Positions 1-13,436 of a stretch of DNA of 64,000 nucleotides are shown one piece after another. Origin of the DNA: Uloborus plumipes. Taxonomy: Eukaryota > Arthropoda > Arachnida > Araneae > Uloboridae. A model generated the notes under the pieces. That model was given only the letters and a program-made list of their open reading frames with translations, did no database searches and had not been told where the DNA came from. The stretch lies in assembly GCA_038373865.1 (NCBI GenBank), contig JAXGGA010005562.1, positions 1 to 64,000 of the forward strand, read 5' to 3'. The translations under genes were made by a program, and so were the position numbers. Position 1 is the first letter of the stretch, and each line of letters starts with the position of its first letter.

Positions 1-347
1 TTTTTAAGGGGGAGGGGAGTGCAATATCGCATATTTTTCCTAGCAATATATGCTTATGATAAACAGCGTGACATATAACAAGGCGAGTGTACACGATAAG
101 ATATACAGGTAAAGCGCACAACTTTGTGACAAAGGGGTGAATGGGGGTCAAATTTTATAAAAAATGTGACATCATTTATGCACAACCCCTTTGACCAGTA
201 GTAAATTTTAGAAAAGAACTAAGCCCCACTCCCTCTCCCCTCACCCTGCCCTCCAAAAAAAGGATAAAAAATAATTTAACTATACCATTAACTTTAAAAT
301 ATATTTCTTCATAGCATATAAGTAAAAATTTCAAAACTATTTCTTCA

Positions 348-1230
<883 letters not shown>

Positions 1231-1500
1231 TTCAAGTGTTCAGGAGGGGGGAAAAGTTATTTTGGTTTTCTTTTCAGAAGATTCAACTGATGTCTTTTAC
1301 TGATGTGGCTGTGAGCGAGCCGGGGCGAAATTGGGATTTGGCGAAGCGCTCTACCCCCCGCTGCGAAAATCACGTGAGGGAGGAGAAGAGGGTTGGTTTC
1401 CCCTGAAAAGAACCCGGGAGGAGGAGGAGAGAACCGCGAGTTCTCAATCATCGCAGCGGGATGGAGAACTGGCAGAGCGGTTTGGAGGGAATGTTTGCAA
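1231..1500. promoter_or_regulatory. GC-richer island, possible regulatory element
   Basis: Purine-rich, GC-rich segment with CACGTG at 1371 and a block of GAGGAGGAGG. It stands out from AT-rich flanks. No splice sites or conserved protein frame tie it to a gene. Could be an enhancer or an unannotated non-coding exon. Confidence 0.25.
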
Positions 1501-2815
1501 ATTTACTTCCATAGGTATTTCGCTATTGGAAGAGTTTTGTGGTCATTCTTGTGCAAAAAAAATATTTTAAAAAAGGAGGAAAAATGACTTATTTATAGTT
1601 CAGAAAAACTAAAAAATTCGCTTTTAGAGAGTTTTTTTCTTTTTAAATATAAAAGTAGTATACTCAATACTATCATTAATACTAGAGGTTAAACTATATT
1701 TCCTGACACTCTAACTGATTTTCCTCCGATTTTCAAAACTATTTACGCTATAATACATCAACAATCAACATGTAATATAGTTTAGCCTTCAGTATGAATA
1801 ATAGTATTAAATATATTACTTTTACATTTGTAAAGAACGTGATTCTTTTTTTTTTTTTTGCGCACAGTTACATACAAACAACCGAAACACTTATAATACA
1901 TCAACAAGTAATATAGTTTTGCCTTTAACATTAATAATATTATTAAACATATTACTTTTACATTTGTAAGGAACGTAAATTTTATCTTCTATTCAGAGCT
2001 ACATACATACATATAAACAAACAAACCCACATGTGAAACTAATAAAAGCGTATTAATAAAGAAAATTTAAAAAACAAAAACTAAATTTTTAATATATTTT
2101 AGGTCATTCTTGTTTTGATTATACGGGCTCCTGATTAACAGGAATTTAGAAACATTAACGTGACTTATACTTCACTAATTTTATTCTTCCTTGACTTGAA
2201 ACCCCAATTAAATGTTAAGTAAAATAATTTGTTTTCAAACAGTCACTAATTCTTTTCTGCGTAGTAAGCATGATGTTGAATAATACTATTTTCCCTTTGC
2301 AGTCTTAAAATGTCTTTACAATATTTTCAGTTACTTGCATCAAAGGAAGCAAAAAATTTTAAGTTTTAAATGAAAATGTTCTGATACAGATGCTAATTCT
2401 AAAGCAAAACTCAAAAAATTAAGCATTTCCTAAAATTATGTAGAAAACGTCTCAGCTTTAAAAAGGAGAGTAAAAAACTAAGAAATGCTTCTTCTTTAGT
2501 TTTTTTCTTTTAAAATAGCTTACATTTTGTTTATTATGTTTCTAAAACTTTGTGTGGCATGATTCATTTTCTGAGAAATTTAATTTAAAAAATGTACTAT
2601 CTCAAAACTTTAAAATTGCAGTATTTTTGTTATAAAGTAAAACAATGAAAAGAAGCCTGAAAACAACAAAAAAAAAGTAAAAAATTCAGAATTTATATAA
2701 AAAATGAATAAATAAATAAATGATAATAATAACAATAATAAAATTAGAAAACGATAATTAATCTTTTAAAGTCAATTTCAAGTTTTAACCTTTATCAACT
2801 GCAATCAAACTTCAT
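1501..2815. other. AT-rich non-coding DNA with a local imperfect duplication
   Basis: Segments about 1750-1850 and 1890-1980 share atacatcaaca, gtaatatagttt, ttaataatatta and tattacttttacatttgtaa, indicating an old ~140-bp tandem duplication. Otherwise nothing is recognised. Confidence 0.5.
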
Positions 2816-2825
2816 TAAACGAACT

Positions 2826-2965
2826 CAAAGATGCCTTTAAATAAGTTCATCTTATCCGAAAAACAATAAAGAGCAAATAATTGTTCGGGTATCGGAAATA
2901 TAGTTCGTCTTAAGAATAAGTCGGTTAGGCGTGTTCGAATTATCGAGGTTCGACTGAATTTTAAT
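2826..2965. mobile_element. decayed pogo/Tigger-like MITE remnant
   Basis: The right end ttcgaattatcgaggttcgactg and the interior (agttcgtctta, ttatccgaa, tcggaaata) resemble the MITE at 7792-7958. The left end is eroded. Confidence 0.45.
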
Positions 2966-2999
2966 AGCGGATAATTCATTTAATAGAACATTATTTCCT

Positions 3000-3540
3000 T
3001 TTATTTAGTCCTCATCATTTTTTTTCAGTCCTACACTTTTTGGTGAAACGTGCTGCAACATCACCAGAGCAAGGCAAACCATCCTCCCCTTCTCAACAGC
3101 AGAAACGTCAAATACGTCATTTTAAAAGCAAAAAAGCCCACCATTTAAGGAAACAGCAACTATTCCATCAAATAATCACGTATTACTCGAAAACTAACGC
3201 GGAGCCGCACCAGTGATGACCCCCAATTTTCCCGGCAGGCCTCCTGGCGGTGCGAATGTTCGTTTGGAACAAGGCGTGGAGGAACTTTTCGAACAGCAAC
3301 AAACCAGAACCAGTCGTCTGCTGCCTCCAGCCATCGGAAGGAGCGAGTCGTTGCTCCGGTGCGTTCGAATGCCGCATGCACGCCAGATTAGGAACTGACC
3401 TCTCTCAAAAGACTCTCATGAATGGGACAGTACTGCTTGCTTACAACCCATTTCACTGATTGTATCGTTTGTGAATCGTTTGAATGTTCCGCGTAGTACC
3501 TGCTTCGAATTTTGTTCTCCGAGAAGCAGCAAAAGTAAGT
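3000..3540. promoter_or_regulatory. GC-richer island with a donor-like end
   Basis: Higher GC, including CCCGGCAGGCCTCCTGG and a short palindrome GCATGC. Near its end is a strong donor-like gcaaaa|gtaagt at 3534. Open frames in three phases are unrelated to known proteins. May be a distal 5' exon or an enhancer. Confidence 0.25.
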
Positions 3541-5111
3541 TGAATGTTTTGTTCTTTTTATTTTCTTTGCAATTTATACAAAAACCTAAGTGCCCTTAGA
3601 TAAAGAAATGGGATTGTTTGCAACTAGTACTGGGGTGCATAGCGTATACCTTCTGATTTTCAAAAAATAGCCTGTACCCTCTGCTTTTAAAATGAATTCG
3701 ATGTTTCATATTTTATTTCAGTGACACTTTTAGAGTAATAACGTGAAAAAATATTGCCCAACAATATCTGGTGCTCACAGATGTCTGTTTTTCAAATATT
3801 ATTCTTGTCATTTGTCTTTCATTACGTAGTTTATAGACAAATGTGCATCTCGTTCTGTTGCGTAGAATGTATTTTCAAAAATAAATTTAAAAAAAAACTA
3901 ATATTTTCATTTTGAGCAAAAAAGTTTTGATCTAGCTATGATAATTCATCCTCATCCCGCTAAAGTTTCTCATACTTTCAAACTAACGTACGCCCTCTGT
4001 TACTTTTACAACATCAATACTCACTATAAGAGAGTTAAATTACCCATTAAAAGGTTTTCGTTGCTAGGATTAAAGAATTTTTCCTTTTTACTTGTTCAGA
4101 AACATTCCGATACAAATGTCAAAACCTCCCACCTCTGCAGGAAACTTATGTTTGAAAACAGAATCCTACAGCAAATTCTGTTTTTATTCCGTTTCTTTAT
4201 TTTTGTTTTATTTGTTTGTTTTTTATTTTATTTAATCAAACTAGTGTATTTATTTGAGAAATTGAGGGAGCGCGGTACGTACAAAATAAAATACACAAAA
4301 ATAAAATACACAAAACAGAATAATTGAACCATGGGCAGTTGGAACGTAATCTTAAGTTTATAAACCACTGAAGAGTAGAATTCATAAACAGTGATTTGCA
4401 TCAATTTATTTATTTTCTTATTTTTAAGTTGCTGTTAACAAGATTTTTGGATGTTTCTTTCCATGTTATTGTCTTTATCATCGTTATCACTTACTCTGAA
4501 TGGCTGTTTAATCCTTATCGAAGCAACTGGGAAATAATAGCTTTATTTTACAAACTGGTCGGTAAAACGTCAGATATAAGTATGCTAATGTCTGAAAGAA
4601 CCGAATATTTGCTTGTTACGTCCATATATTCTTCAAATTATGCTTCCTCTAAAGCTGTACTCTGTCTGTATTAAAATCTTAGTGAACAGGAACAGGCTAT
4701 GTTAAGTGTTACTAATAAATGAAGAAACTCCGTTTTGAATTTTTCATGTTGATCTTTCGTTCACAAGATCGAATATTTTCCTACTTTATGTGTTGTTGTA
4801 ACATTCATTTAAGAAAGAAATTGTTATTGTAAGCTCCGATTTTATTTCTTATTTTTTCTTTGTTGTAAATTCCTTTTTGGTGTCAATGGTCCTTTCTATT
4901 CAATTGCTTTAACTAAGAAAGATCTTGTTGCGCCACTGTAAATAGGTTTACAGTTCACTTAAAGTGCTAAACAGGAGAAAAAACAATGCATGTGTTAAGA
5001 GCTAGTATTGTTCACTGTACCAAAAAATGTCTGTTTATTCAAAGTTATCACGTACCATGTTCACATAATAAACTCTTCATTTTGTGTTAATCGTGCATGA
5101 AAATCTGGAAA
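3541..5111. other. AT-rich non-coding DNA
   Basis: No gene or repeat family recognised. The 129- and 92-codon frames here are low-complexity and hydrophobic, as expected by chance in AT-rich DNA. Confidence 0.55.
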
Positions 5112-5113
5112 TA

Positions 5114-5648
5114 CAGTGAACTCTCACTTATACACCGCCTCATTTATGAGCCTTTTTCACTTACACGACGATTTTCAATATTCCCAGCACATTCCATAGT
5201 AAAATAATGATAATTTCATTCGTTTATACATCGATCAAAAGATAAATTTTCACTTATGCTCCGACTTTTTCGTAAAACGACGTTCGTCGACGTCCGTGTG
5301 TTCTTTAAAAAATCAGCATGTTCTTCACACAGATGGCATTTTTTTCTCATGAACTAGAGTTCGGAGAGGGATAATTATCCATTATGCATCGGTATTAAAG
5401 GGAACAGTTTGTGATTAGGTATGCTTTAATTTTTATTTTCTCTTTATCACTGTAGTTACGTTACAGTTATTGCCAAATGGTAGCAATATAATCAATCCTT
5501 TTCCACAGAAACATTCTTATTCAAGCTCTCATTAGAACTTATGTTGCGTTTTAGACTTTCAAACAGGCTTGTTCACTTATGCGTCTCTCTCACTTATGCG
5601 CCTTTTTCTGTTGGTCCCTTGGGCCGGCGCATAAGTGAGAGTTCACTG
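5114..5648. mobile_element. pogo/Tigger-like non-autonomous element with TA duplication
   Basis: Terminal inverted repeats cagtgaactctcacttat (left) and ataagtgagagttcactg (right) are perfect over 18 bp and flanked by TA on both sides (5112-5113, 5649-5650). The 535-bp interior has further inverted motifs (cacttatgcg, gcgcataagtg) and no transposase. Confidence 0.88.
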
Positions 5649-5650
5649 TA

Positions 5651-7790
5651 AATATGGCACTAAAGTTTAAAGAGACAGTAAATATTATTTTTTAGAAATA
5701 TAATGGAATACTTCATCGATACGCAGCAGTACATTTATTATACTTGTTTTTCACTTCATATAACTTCCTCTCATCCGTATCATAGTTTTAAAAAAGCATC
5801 AGCTGATTTTTCCTAAACACCATTTTCACAAACGCCTAGTTACACTATAACTGAAATTAAAAAAGGGTATCAAATTTTGCCCTCTCACATAAAATTAAAG
5901 GTAGAAAAGTTAATTTTTTAATGAAATTTATATCTTTTATTGCTCGAACATAAAATTTTGAATTAAGTATTTTTCAGGACTATAATATAAGTGCAAATTA
6001 AATAGCTCGGATTTTCTTTCAAACAATCTCCAGTACCCGCAAGGAGGGAAAAAACGGAAAAAGAAAAAGCAGGCACTTCTGGCAGGCAATTATCCTCATC
6101 CCTCCGTGTTGGGAAATTATTATACGTTTTAGTTGCAGATTTACGACCTCTCACATCAAGACTCTAATTTCTGTTTTCTTAAATTAAAGTATACTTTTTT
6201 TTTCTTGCCTATCTCAAAGATTTAGTTAAAATGAGGGGAAGGGAATAAGTTTTTTACACGACCTATTTTTATTTTCGTTTTGAATTAAGTAATTGTCAGT
6301 TTCAATTATACCACCAATATTTTTCTCTCATAAAACTTTGGTGCAGCTGCATATTTTTAAACAAGCTTTAACTCGAAGTTTTAAATGAATTTTATCTCTT
6401 CTTTACAATATAATTACTTCGCTTGAATATTAAATTAACTCTTTTTCACTTTTATGTACTGCTTTTCTTGTAGCTTTTACATCATCGCCTCAAGCAACAA
6501 TTAGACTACTAAACTTTTGAAAACTCATAAGGTATCTTACTGCTGCTTTGAGGTTACGATATACTCTTTTATTTTATGCTTTAAGCAAAATATGATCATT
6601 TTTATACCGTTTTTATCTCGACATATATCTAGATAGATTTATTTGAAGCCCTACCAAAGAATAGTTCTGATGATATGAATTTCACCACAATAAGTTTTGA
6701 GGTGCTACACTGCAGCGTAAAAAAGTAGCCATTACTACGTTAGTTAATTTACTAATTTTATTAGATATTCTGTGCCTTCATATCATTATTCCATACTCTC
6801 TCCCTCGTGGGCAGAGGGTAAAAACTTCTATGTTCCACGTTTAATCTTTAAAAACGTTTCAATTTAATGAGGATAAAAATGTGTTATCGGGAAATTATAT
6901 TTTCTAGTCACCAAATTAATAAAGAATGTTTTCATTTTAGTTGAGCGCTCAGCTGGTCAGGTCTATTTTTGTTCTAAAGACAAAGAAACTTTTCAAAAAC
7001 TTCCTTTGAAGATTTTCGTTTTCAGAAATGGTTCTCTTTAAATAAACCATTTTCAGAAGAAATCAGCAATATTTTTACACATCAAAAATAGAGTATGGGC
7101 CATTTCCAAGCATTTTTCAAATTATATTCATTCATATCAATATTTCATTTCGTATTTGTCTACTTCTGAGTTTCATAGATTTTACTTTAATCATTATATC
7201 TTTTACGTTACAAAAACAATGTATATAATGGGATACGGTTTTATTTAAATTATCATCAAGTATTCAAATGAATGTTTTTTACAACTTAAACAATAAAACT
7301 ATCCATTTCCTGGCTTTTGATAAATTCGTCCTGACGTATTTTACTATTTAAGGAAATAATGCTTTATTTGATGCAGCATGTTATTTCTCTAAAAGCAAAA
7401 AAAAAAAAAAGAAAAGCATTAAAAGTAAATCGATTAAAAGTCTTAAAGTAAAATCATGCATGCAAATTTCATTGAAATAGTTTTTCCTCAACTTTTAAGC
7501 TTCAAATTTCTGTCAATTTTTGATGTAATCGAAGATATAGTAGTCTTTTTTTTTTTCCTTCCTCGAAATGCGAAAAAAAAATTTGATATTTTTCAAAGGA
7601 GTGGAAGTTATTTTGTAGAAATCTAATAAATGAAAAGAGTCAAGACCATTTTTGTGATTAATTCCATGAATGAATAAATTTCTAGGAATGATATGGAAGA
7701 TGGCAGGGAAAACAAGCGTAGTTTCGAATTTTTAACATTCAATCTTTGACATTTTGCATTGAACAAAACTATAAGGCAGTCAAGTGTAAT
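5651..7790. other. AT-rich non-coding DNA
   Basis: Nothing recognised apart from homopolymer runs. Confidence 0.55.
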
Positions 7791-7791
7791 A

Positions 7792-7958
7792 TAGTCGAAC
7801 CTCGTCAAAACATACTCCAAGGGACCTTTGAAATCAGTTCGTCTTAACCGTACTTCGTTTTATCCGAGCAACAACACGCAACAAATAGTAGGACGAGAAT
7901 CGGAAACGTTTTAGCAGTAATTTGTCTAAAGCGTGATCGAATTAACGAGGTTTGACTC
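7792..7958. mobile_element. pogo-like MITE
   Basis: Ends agtcgaacctcgt and acgaggtttgact are inverted repeats. The ~167-bp interior contains agttcgtcttaaccg and ttatccgag, shared with the remnant at 2826-2965. No coding capacity. Confidence 0.7.
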
Positions 7959-8109
7959 CATTTTAAACTTCAATTGCCCCTCCCGCTTATCATAATAACA
8001 AATTTCCATTTAAAAAATAACATGAAAAATACATTTGGTTATTTTTTAATCACATTTCCGATTTTTAAAGCTTGAAACAAGCTTTTAGAGTCCTTAAAAA
8101 TGCCTCTGA

Positions 8110-9160
8110 AGTAGTGATGCGACATCGGTTACAAAACATCGCTGTTAGGAATTAAAACATCGATGGTTTCGATACATCGGCCGAAAAACATCGATATTTT
8201 CAAACATCAAGGTTTTAAAACATTTTATTTTTTAAATATATTCCACACGTGAATGTAGTAAACCCTCGTTAGCGCCCATTCATATCATTCATTCGGAAAT
8301 ATCACGTTTTTCCTTCGTCTCCCGAAAAAAAAAAAAAAAAAAAATCAACCGTATGACATCAATGGTAGTTTCAGAAAACTTTGTCCGTTAAGGTGGATAC
8401 CGTAACTATTATTTACGGATATAACTGTTTTAATGCATATTTTTAGGATTTTTTTTTCTTCTGAAATGTTAAACATCAAAATCGAAAATACATCGAAAGA
8501 AAAACAAGGATGTTTAAAATCATCAACTGCAAATCCACGGTAGTAATCAAAGAAAACTTTTTCCAATGAGATGAATACTGCAACTACTGCTTGACGATGA
8601 ATCTTTTTTACCACATATTTTAATGAAACTTCTTTACTAAATAAAAAACATTGACATAAAAAAATCCATTGAAAGCCAAGCAGCAATGTGCAAAAAGCAT
8701 CGACGGTAATTTTAAAAACTTCTGCTACTGAAATAGAAACTTCAACTACTGATTTACGATGTAACTTTTTTTACCACATATTTTTATATAACTGTTTTGA
8801 TAAAATGCAAAACATCGACAAAAAAGAAAAAAAATTAATGGAAAAGCAAAAAAAGAGAGGAAAAAAAAGGCAAAAGTAAATCAATAAATACACACCGAGT
8901 ACAAAACACCGGTAATAATTATAGAAAACTTTTTACAATAAGTTATATACTACAACTACTAATCAAAAATATGCATTTTTTAATAGGTATGACTATCGCA
9001 TATTTTTACAAAACATTTTTGCTGAAATCTAAAACACCGATATCAAAAGAAAAATTGATGGTAAAAACATCAATGTCACAACACAACTCTGAACACAACA
9101 ATTTTTGTGTGACACATCCTTTGATTAATACATACATCGGTGTGAATAAAAAATAGAACT
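8110..9160. repeat. degenerate tandem array, ~170-205 bp monomers
   Basis: Anchors near 8366, 8536, 8702 and 8908 each carry a variant of ggtaat..aaaactt, caactactgatttacgat, ttttaccacatattttta and aaaacatcgac. The array is entered by short aacatcgatgg/acatcgg motifs (8130-8220). Open frames here are products of the repeat. Confidence 0.75.
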
Positions 9161-9980
9161 AAAAAAAAGGAAAAAAAGAAAAGATGAAAGAAAGAAAAGA
9201 AAATTCTTAGATGACTAGAAAACACATAGTGAATTAAGCACATAATCACACTAATTACCTATTTTGGCAAATTAAGGCAAAGTTAATTCGTCAAAGCAAG
9301 TAATTACTATGAAGGAAGAATACACCAGCACCGAAAGAAGTAATCACATAATTAGTGGCCTAAAAGAGTCATAAATTTTAAGAAAGGAGGATCTGATAAA
9401 AACCGTGTTTATTTCACAAAATGCATAAAATGATATTTGCTCTCTACGAGGTGAAAAGAATTTTTAGTTATTATAGAAAGTAAACTTCTTGCAATCGTGA
9501 CCGTCATAATTGATTTCACGAACCCTGCGAACTTTTGGCACAGAAAATATTTGGGATATGCTTCTAAATAAGTGTATATTATTATAATTTCAGTACCTTA
9601 ACAGATGCGATTTAGTTCCTTATTTATGAGAGGGGCTGTTTGAGAGATGGGTATAGGGGAAACTAGAGAAAACTGCTTGACTAATTAAAAAACGGGTGTC
9701 GTAAATGTTCAGTGTTTATACATTGAAGGCGAAAAAGATTGCTCGGGAACATGGGTGTGCACTGCAAAAAATGAATGTTGTTTCTACAGTATAATGGAGC
9801 TGTATTGGTGATAAAAAGTTAATTACATTTTTATGTTCACTTAAACGGGGATTCTGCGTCTGCTAGTTTTATGTAAATAATCGGATGACTGTACTTACAT
9901 AATATTTTTCACCTTTTAAAATTTATTTAAAAGCTCTCAGAAAAAAAAACGGAGGAAATCTTTCTCCGTTTTATTTATAT
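9161..9980. other. AT-rich DNA with a truncated palindromic-MITE end
   Basis: At 9769-9815 the sequence cactgcaaaaaatgaatgtt, then ctacagtataat, matches the left end of the MITE family at 11635, 15764, 30427 and 31156. No right end is present. Otherwise nothing. Confidence 0.55.
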
Positions 9981-10399
9981 TCGTATATAAAAATGGCTGT
10001 AAGTATGTATGTACATGTGTATGTTTGTTTCTTATACAAATCCAATTTTCGTGGGACTTTCATCAAATTTTACACAGAGGTTCCTTGATGCACTAGAATT
10101 CGCATAGGCAGGATTTGAAATTTTAAAATAATCCAAAAAGCTCACATTTCAAATATGTTGTCTCAAAATGGCCGTTTTCTTCCAATTTTGAATAGATAGA
10201 GTAATAGAGATAAGCCTTTAAGCATACAACTTGATGAAATTTAACAAATTTAAACATGTGAGTATTTTTAAACAAAGATTACGATTAACAATGAATTATC
10301 AATTTAAGGCTCACCTATTTCATTTTAGCATGAAATAAGTTTTAAAAAATTATAATGGAGCTAGAATTTTCACCCGTGAAACGCCGGGTAATAAGCTAG
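9981..10399 (+). mobile_element. non-autonomous Helitron-like element
   Basis: Starts tcgtatataaaaatggctgt, a typical arthropod Helitron-like 5' end. It finishes with a small hairpin (cccgtgaaacgccggg) followed by taataagCTAG and a T, the rule for Helitron 3' ends. The ~419-bp interior has no helicase. Confidence 0.65.
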
Positions 10400-11634
10400 T
10401 TCAAGATAAAACTTAGATGTAATAACAATTTTATCATAATCTTTATTTAAATTCTTACTTTCTGAAACGCAGTATGTAGTCTACCTCTTCCTTTTAACCT
10501 AAACAATAAGTGTTCAAAAGACTTTTAAAATATTTATAAACTTACTTCTTTCCAGATACCAAGACGGGAACTTTTAAGCATGTGAGTTGATAAGAGCTAT
10601 TTTATCTCACACTCTCAAAGAAAAAGCTATTAATTTCCCTCCAAAAGGTTCCCCATTTGTCTGTTGTTTATTAAACAAGACGCGGCACCTGAGAGCTTTT
10701 CAAGAGCAATAAGCGCAAGTGAAAACTTAATCATCCATTTGTTTATTACGTTTAAATTCAATTTCAGAGAACATTTCGATGTCACTCGTTTTTTTTTTTT
10801 TTTTTTTTTCAAGCTAGTGTTGAAGAAATATATAATGCATCATATTTTGGAAATGAAGTACAGAAGATTTAAGATACAAGATACAATTAAATTAAAGCAT
10901 AGATAAATTACGGAATGATTAATTGAATATTTTTTTCTTTCGAAGAAGATTTTGAGCAAATGAGAATTGAATAGAAAAAAGAGTCATTTTTCCTTTTTTT
11001 TTTTTTTTAAATGAGAAACATTATGAAGATGATGGGAAAATATATATATGTAGTTTTTAAATTCAGAATTCTTACACAGAGAGAAATTGCTAAGATTCTT
11101 TTTCAAAAAGTTGCTCCTTGCTGTTTTGTAGAAGACCACAATAGTGATCACTTCTATTAAAGCAAGAAAAAAGAAAATGAAAAAACTCCTCTGACGAGAG
11201 TGAAATTTAGTCTTTGGGCTCTAGCTTTTCTAGAATTGAAGTTAGTTAATTGTTCGCAATTCTGTATTTGTTTTGACATTTGCAAAAATGCTTTCGCAAC
11301 TATCCTGGCAAAACAGGATGGTGCGAAACCCTGACAGAATACAGATCAAATTTTTCTTAGACGTTTCGTGATTTATTAGAAAAACTTGATTCACTTTGAT
11401 GAGAAGGTTACTGAATTTTTCACGGAGGTTCCAGGTAAATTTAGGAAGGCTAAAGACTTTCAGAGGGAAATTTTCTTGTTTTTTTGATAGAAAAACACTG
11501 GCAAAATTTAGGTGCATCAGCTGACTATTTTTTCCAAGGAATGTCTTTGATTTTTTTTTTTTACAGTGTATGAGTGCTATGCAAATCGTTCTTTGAAAAT
11601 AAAGTAAAGAAATAAAACAAAACAGAAAACTCCA
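10400..11634. other. AT-rich non-coding DNA
   Basis: Homopolymer T runs at 10791-10809 and 11545-11563. The long - strand frame around 11242-11886 is low-complexity and runs into the neighbouring MITE. No gene recognised. Confidence 0.55.
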
Positions 11635-12218
11635 CACTGCAAAAAATGAACCGTTGTTTTTACAGTAGAAAACTGGCAGCCGAGGTTCCAATTTTAAACT
11701 GTAAAATCCACAATAATAAACTGTAAAACGAGCAATTTTACAGTTTCTCATTGTAAAATTAGATATTTTACAGTTTATTGCCGCAAAATTTAGCTGTATT
11801 ACACTGTAAAAACAACAGTGTAATACTGACAGTAGAAGTTGCAGCTTAAAACTGGAAAATGCATGGTAATACGGTAAAATTAGCAATTTTGCAGTTTATT
11901 ACTGTAAAATTGGTAATTTTACACTTTAGTAGTGTAAAAGCCAAAATTTTAGAGTTTCTCACTGTAAAATTATCAATTTTTAGTTTATCACGACAGAATT
12001 AGCTGTACAGTCGAGCCCGCTTATTAGAATATCGCTTAAAGGAATATCCCGCTTAATGTAATACGTTTTCAATGTACCAAACCATTGAAATGCATTATTT
12101 TCATCCCGGATAATAGAATATCCCGCTTATTAGAATATTTTTTCGTGGCAAAATGGTTATTCCATTAAGCGGGTTCGACTGTATTATACTGTAAAAATAA
12201 CATTCTTTTTTTACAGTG
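11635..12218. mobile_element. palindromic MITE (family 'cactgcaaaaaatg') with nested insertion
   Basis: Left end cactgcaaaaaatgaac, right end ttttttacagtg followed by TA. The interior is built of repeated self-complementary pieces of the type actgtaaaattagcaatttt/acagtttatt. A pogo-like MITE interrupts it at 12008-12181. Other copies are at 15764, 30427 and 31156. Confidence 0.8.
12008..12181. mobile_element. 174-bp pogo/Tigger-type MITE nested in a palindromic MITE
   Basis: Inverted ends cagtcgagcccgctta and taagcgggttcgactg, flanked by TA (12006-12007, 12182-12183). The left terminus matches over 16 bp the element at 63488 that carries a CENP-B-like domain, which suggests the same family. 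Confidence 0.85.
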
Positions 12219-12986
12219 TAACTCTTTTTACTTTCTTAACAGTAGACGCTTATAACTTGGTAGGGACTTCATGATAAGCAAAAAAAAAGACCCTGCGTAT
12301 ATATTTTATTTGCCCAGCCCCTTTCCATGAATACCTACGTTTATATTGCTCTTCTGCAGCACCATCTCATGAATATGGAACTGCCCGAAGCGAGGTTCAA
12401 GAGTCAAGGCTAGTGGGCGAGAAACGCCGGCGCCTGGGCTTGTCGTTAAACATATTGTTGTTATTAATTGCTTAGGTGAGATTCCGTTTTAAAAAATCTC
12501 ACGCAATCGGCGCACTTTTTATGGCTTATGGAAATATCTGCGGGATCGCGTTTGTAAAGTACCGCGATTAATGATGCCACCGGGATTGGGAAAAAAATAA
12601 AAATTTATCATTAGATTGCTTTTAATGTTGGCAGCCAATTTTTTCGTTTTTAACAGTTTCATTATTTGTATTGATATGGCATTTAATTACTTTAAAATAA
12701 AAGTAATAAGTAGAAAAAAAAACATACAGAAATTCGTCTTCTTTTTTCATTCGGGCGCATTTTGTTCTCTGTGTTCTTATTTGACACTAACTCATTCGGC
12801 GGACTATATTTCATAACCCTATGCTGTGGACGCTTTAAAATATGATCAAGGACACACGATGAGGAAGATTTAAGGCGAGAACTACTGCTCAGCAATAAAA
12901 AATATTAATTTTTTTAAATTTTTTAAATTTAAACTTAAAATTACCATAGTGTGGCCATATACATCAGCAAGAAATGTGCGTCCTAC
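12219..12986. promoter_or_regulatory. flank with a GC-richer island at ~12380-12590
   Basis: The island contains gagaaacgccggcgcctggg, ttaattgcttaggtgag and ggatcgcgtttg, unlike its AT-rich flanks. It is not part of any repeat I recognise and could be a conserved enhancer upstream of fj. No coding frame. Confidence 0.25.
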
Positions 12987-13436
12987 CAGTGGCGTATCCA
13001 CGGGGGGTGCCAAGGGACCAATGCACCCTCCAAGATTTTGAAGACTATAAAAAATGGTGGCACCGAATTTTGAAAAAACATGTAACCTTCATGTAAATAT
13101 GCTTCAGGTTTTTTCAATGAAAAATACTTTATGGACACTGAAATATTGTTATATTATTTTCTGTTTTCGACAATAAGAAGCAAAACTAATTGTTATTCTG
13201 TAATTGTGGAAATGTAAGAGGAAAATGAGCGATGTACCCGCGCCTTATTGTTCTTGCATGATATTCATTTTTGTGGAAAAAAAAAAAAAATCTTTGAGCA
13301 ACGTTCAATAGAAAAAATTAAATCGAAATACTGCGTTTTTAAAGTTTCACCATATTTCTTGATTTTTTTCCTTTCTCATCACAGTGTCGATGTTCGATGT
13401 GCATCCTCCCAAAATCAATTCCTGGATACGCCACTG
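12987..13436. mobile_element. hAT-type MITE with perfect 8-bp target duplication
   Basis: Ends cagtggcgtatccacg and cctggatacgccactg are inverted repeats. The 8-bp duplication CGTCCTAC flanks both sides (12979-12986, 13437-13444). 450 bp, no transposase. Ends resemble those of the element at 51674. Confidence 0.93.

Noticed and set aside
3938..4327. 129-codon frame on +
   Set aside because: Low-complexity Phe/Leu/Lys composition typical of AT-rich non-coding DNA; no splice or homology support.
11242..11886. 214-codon frame on -
   Set aside because: Runs through a palindromic MITE and a T run; no conserved protein pattern. The length reflects repeat composition.
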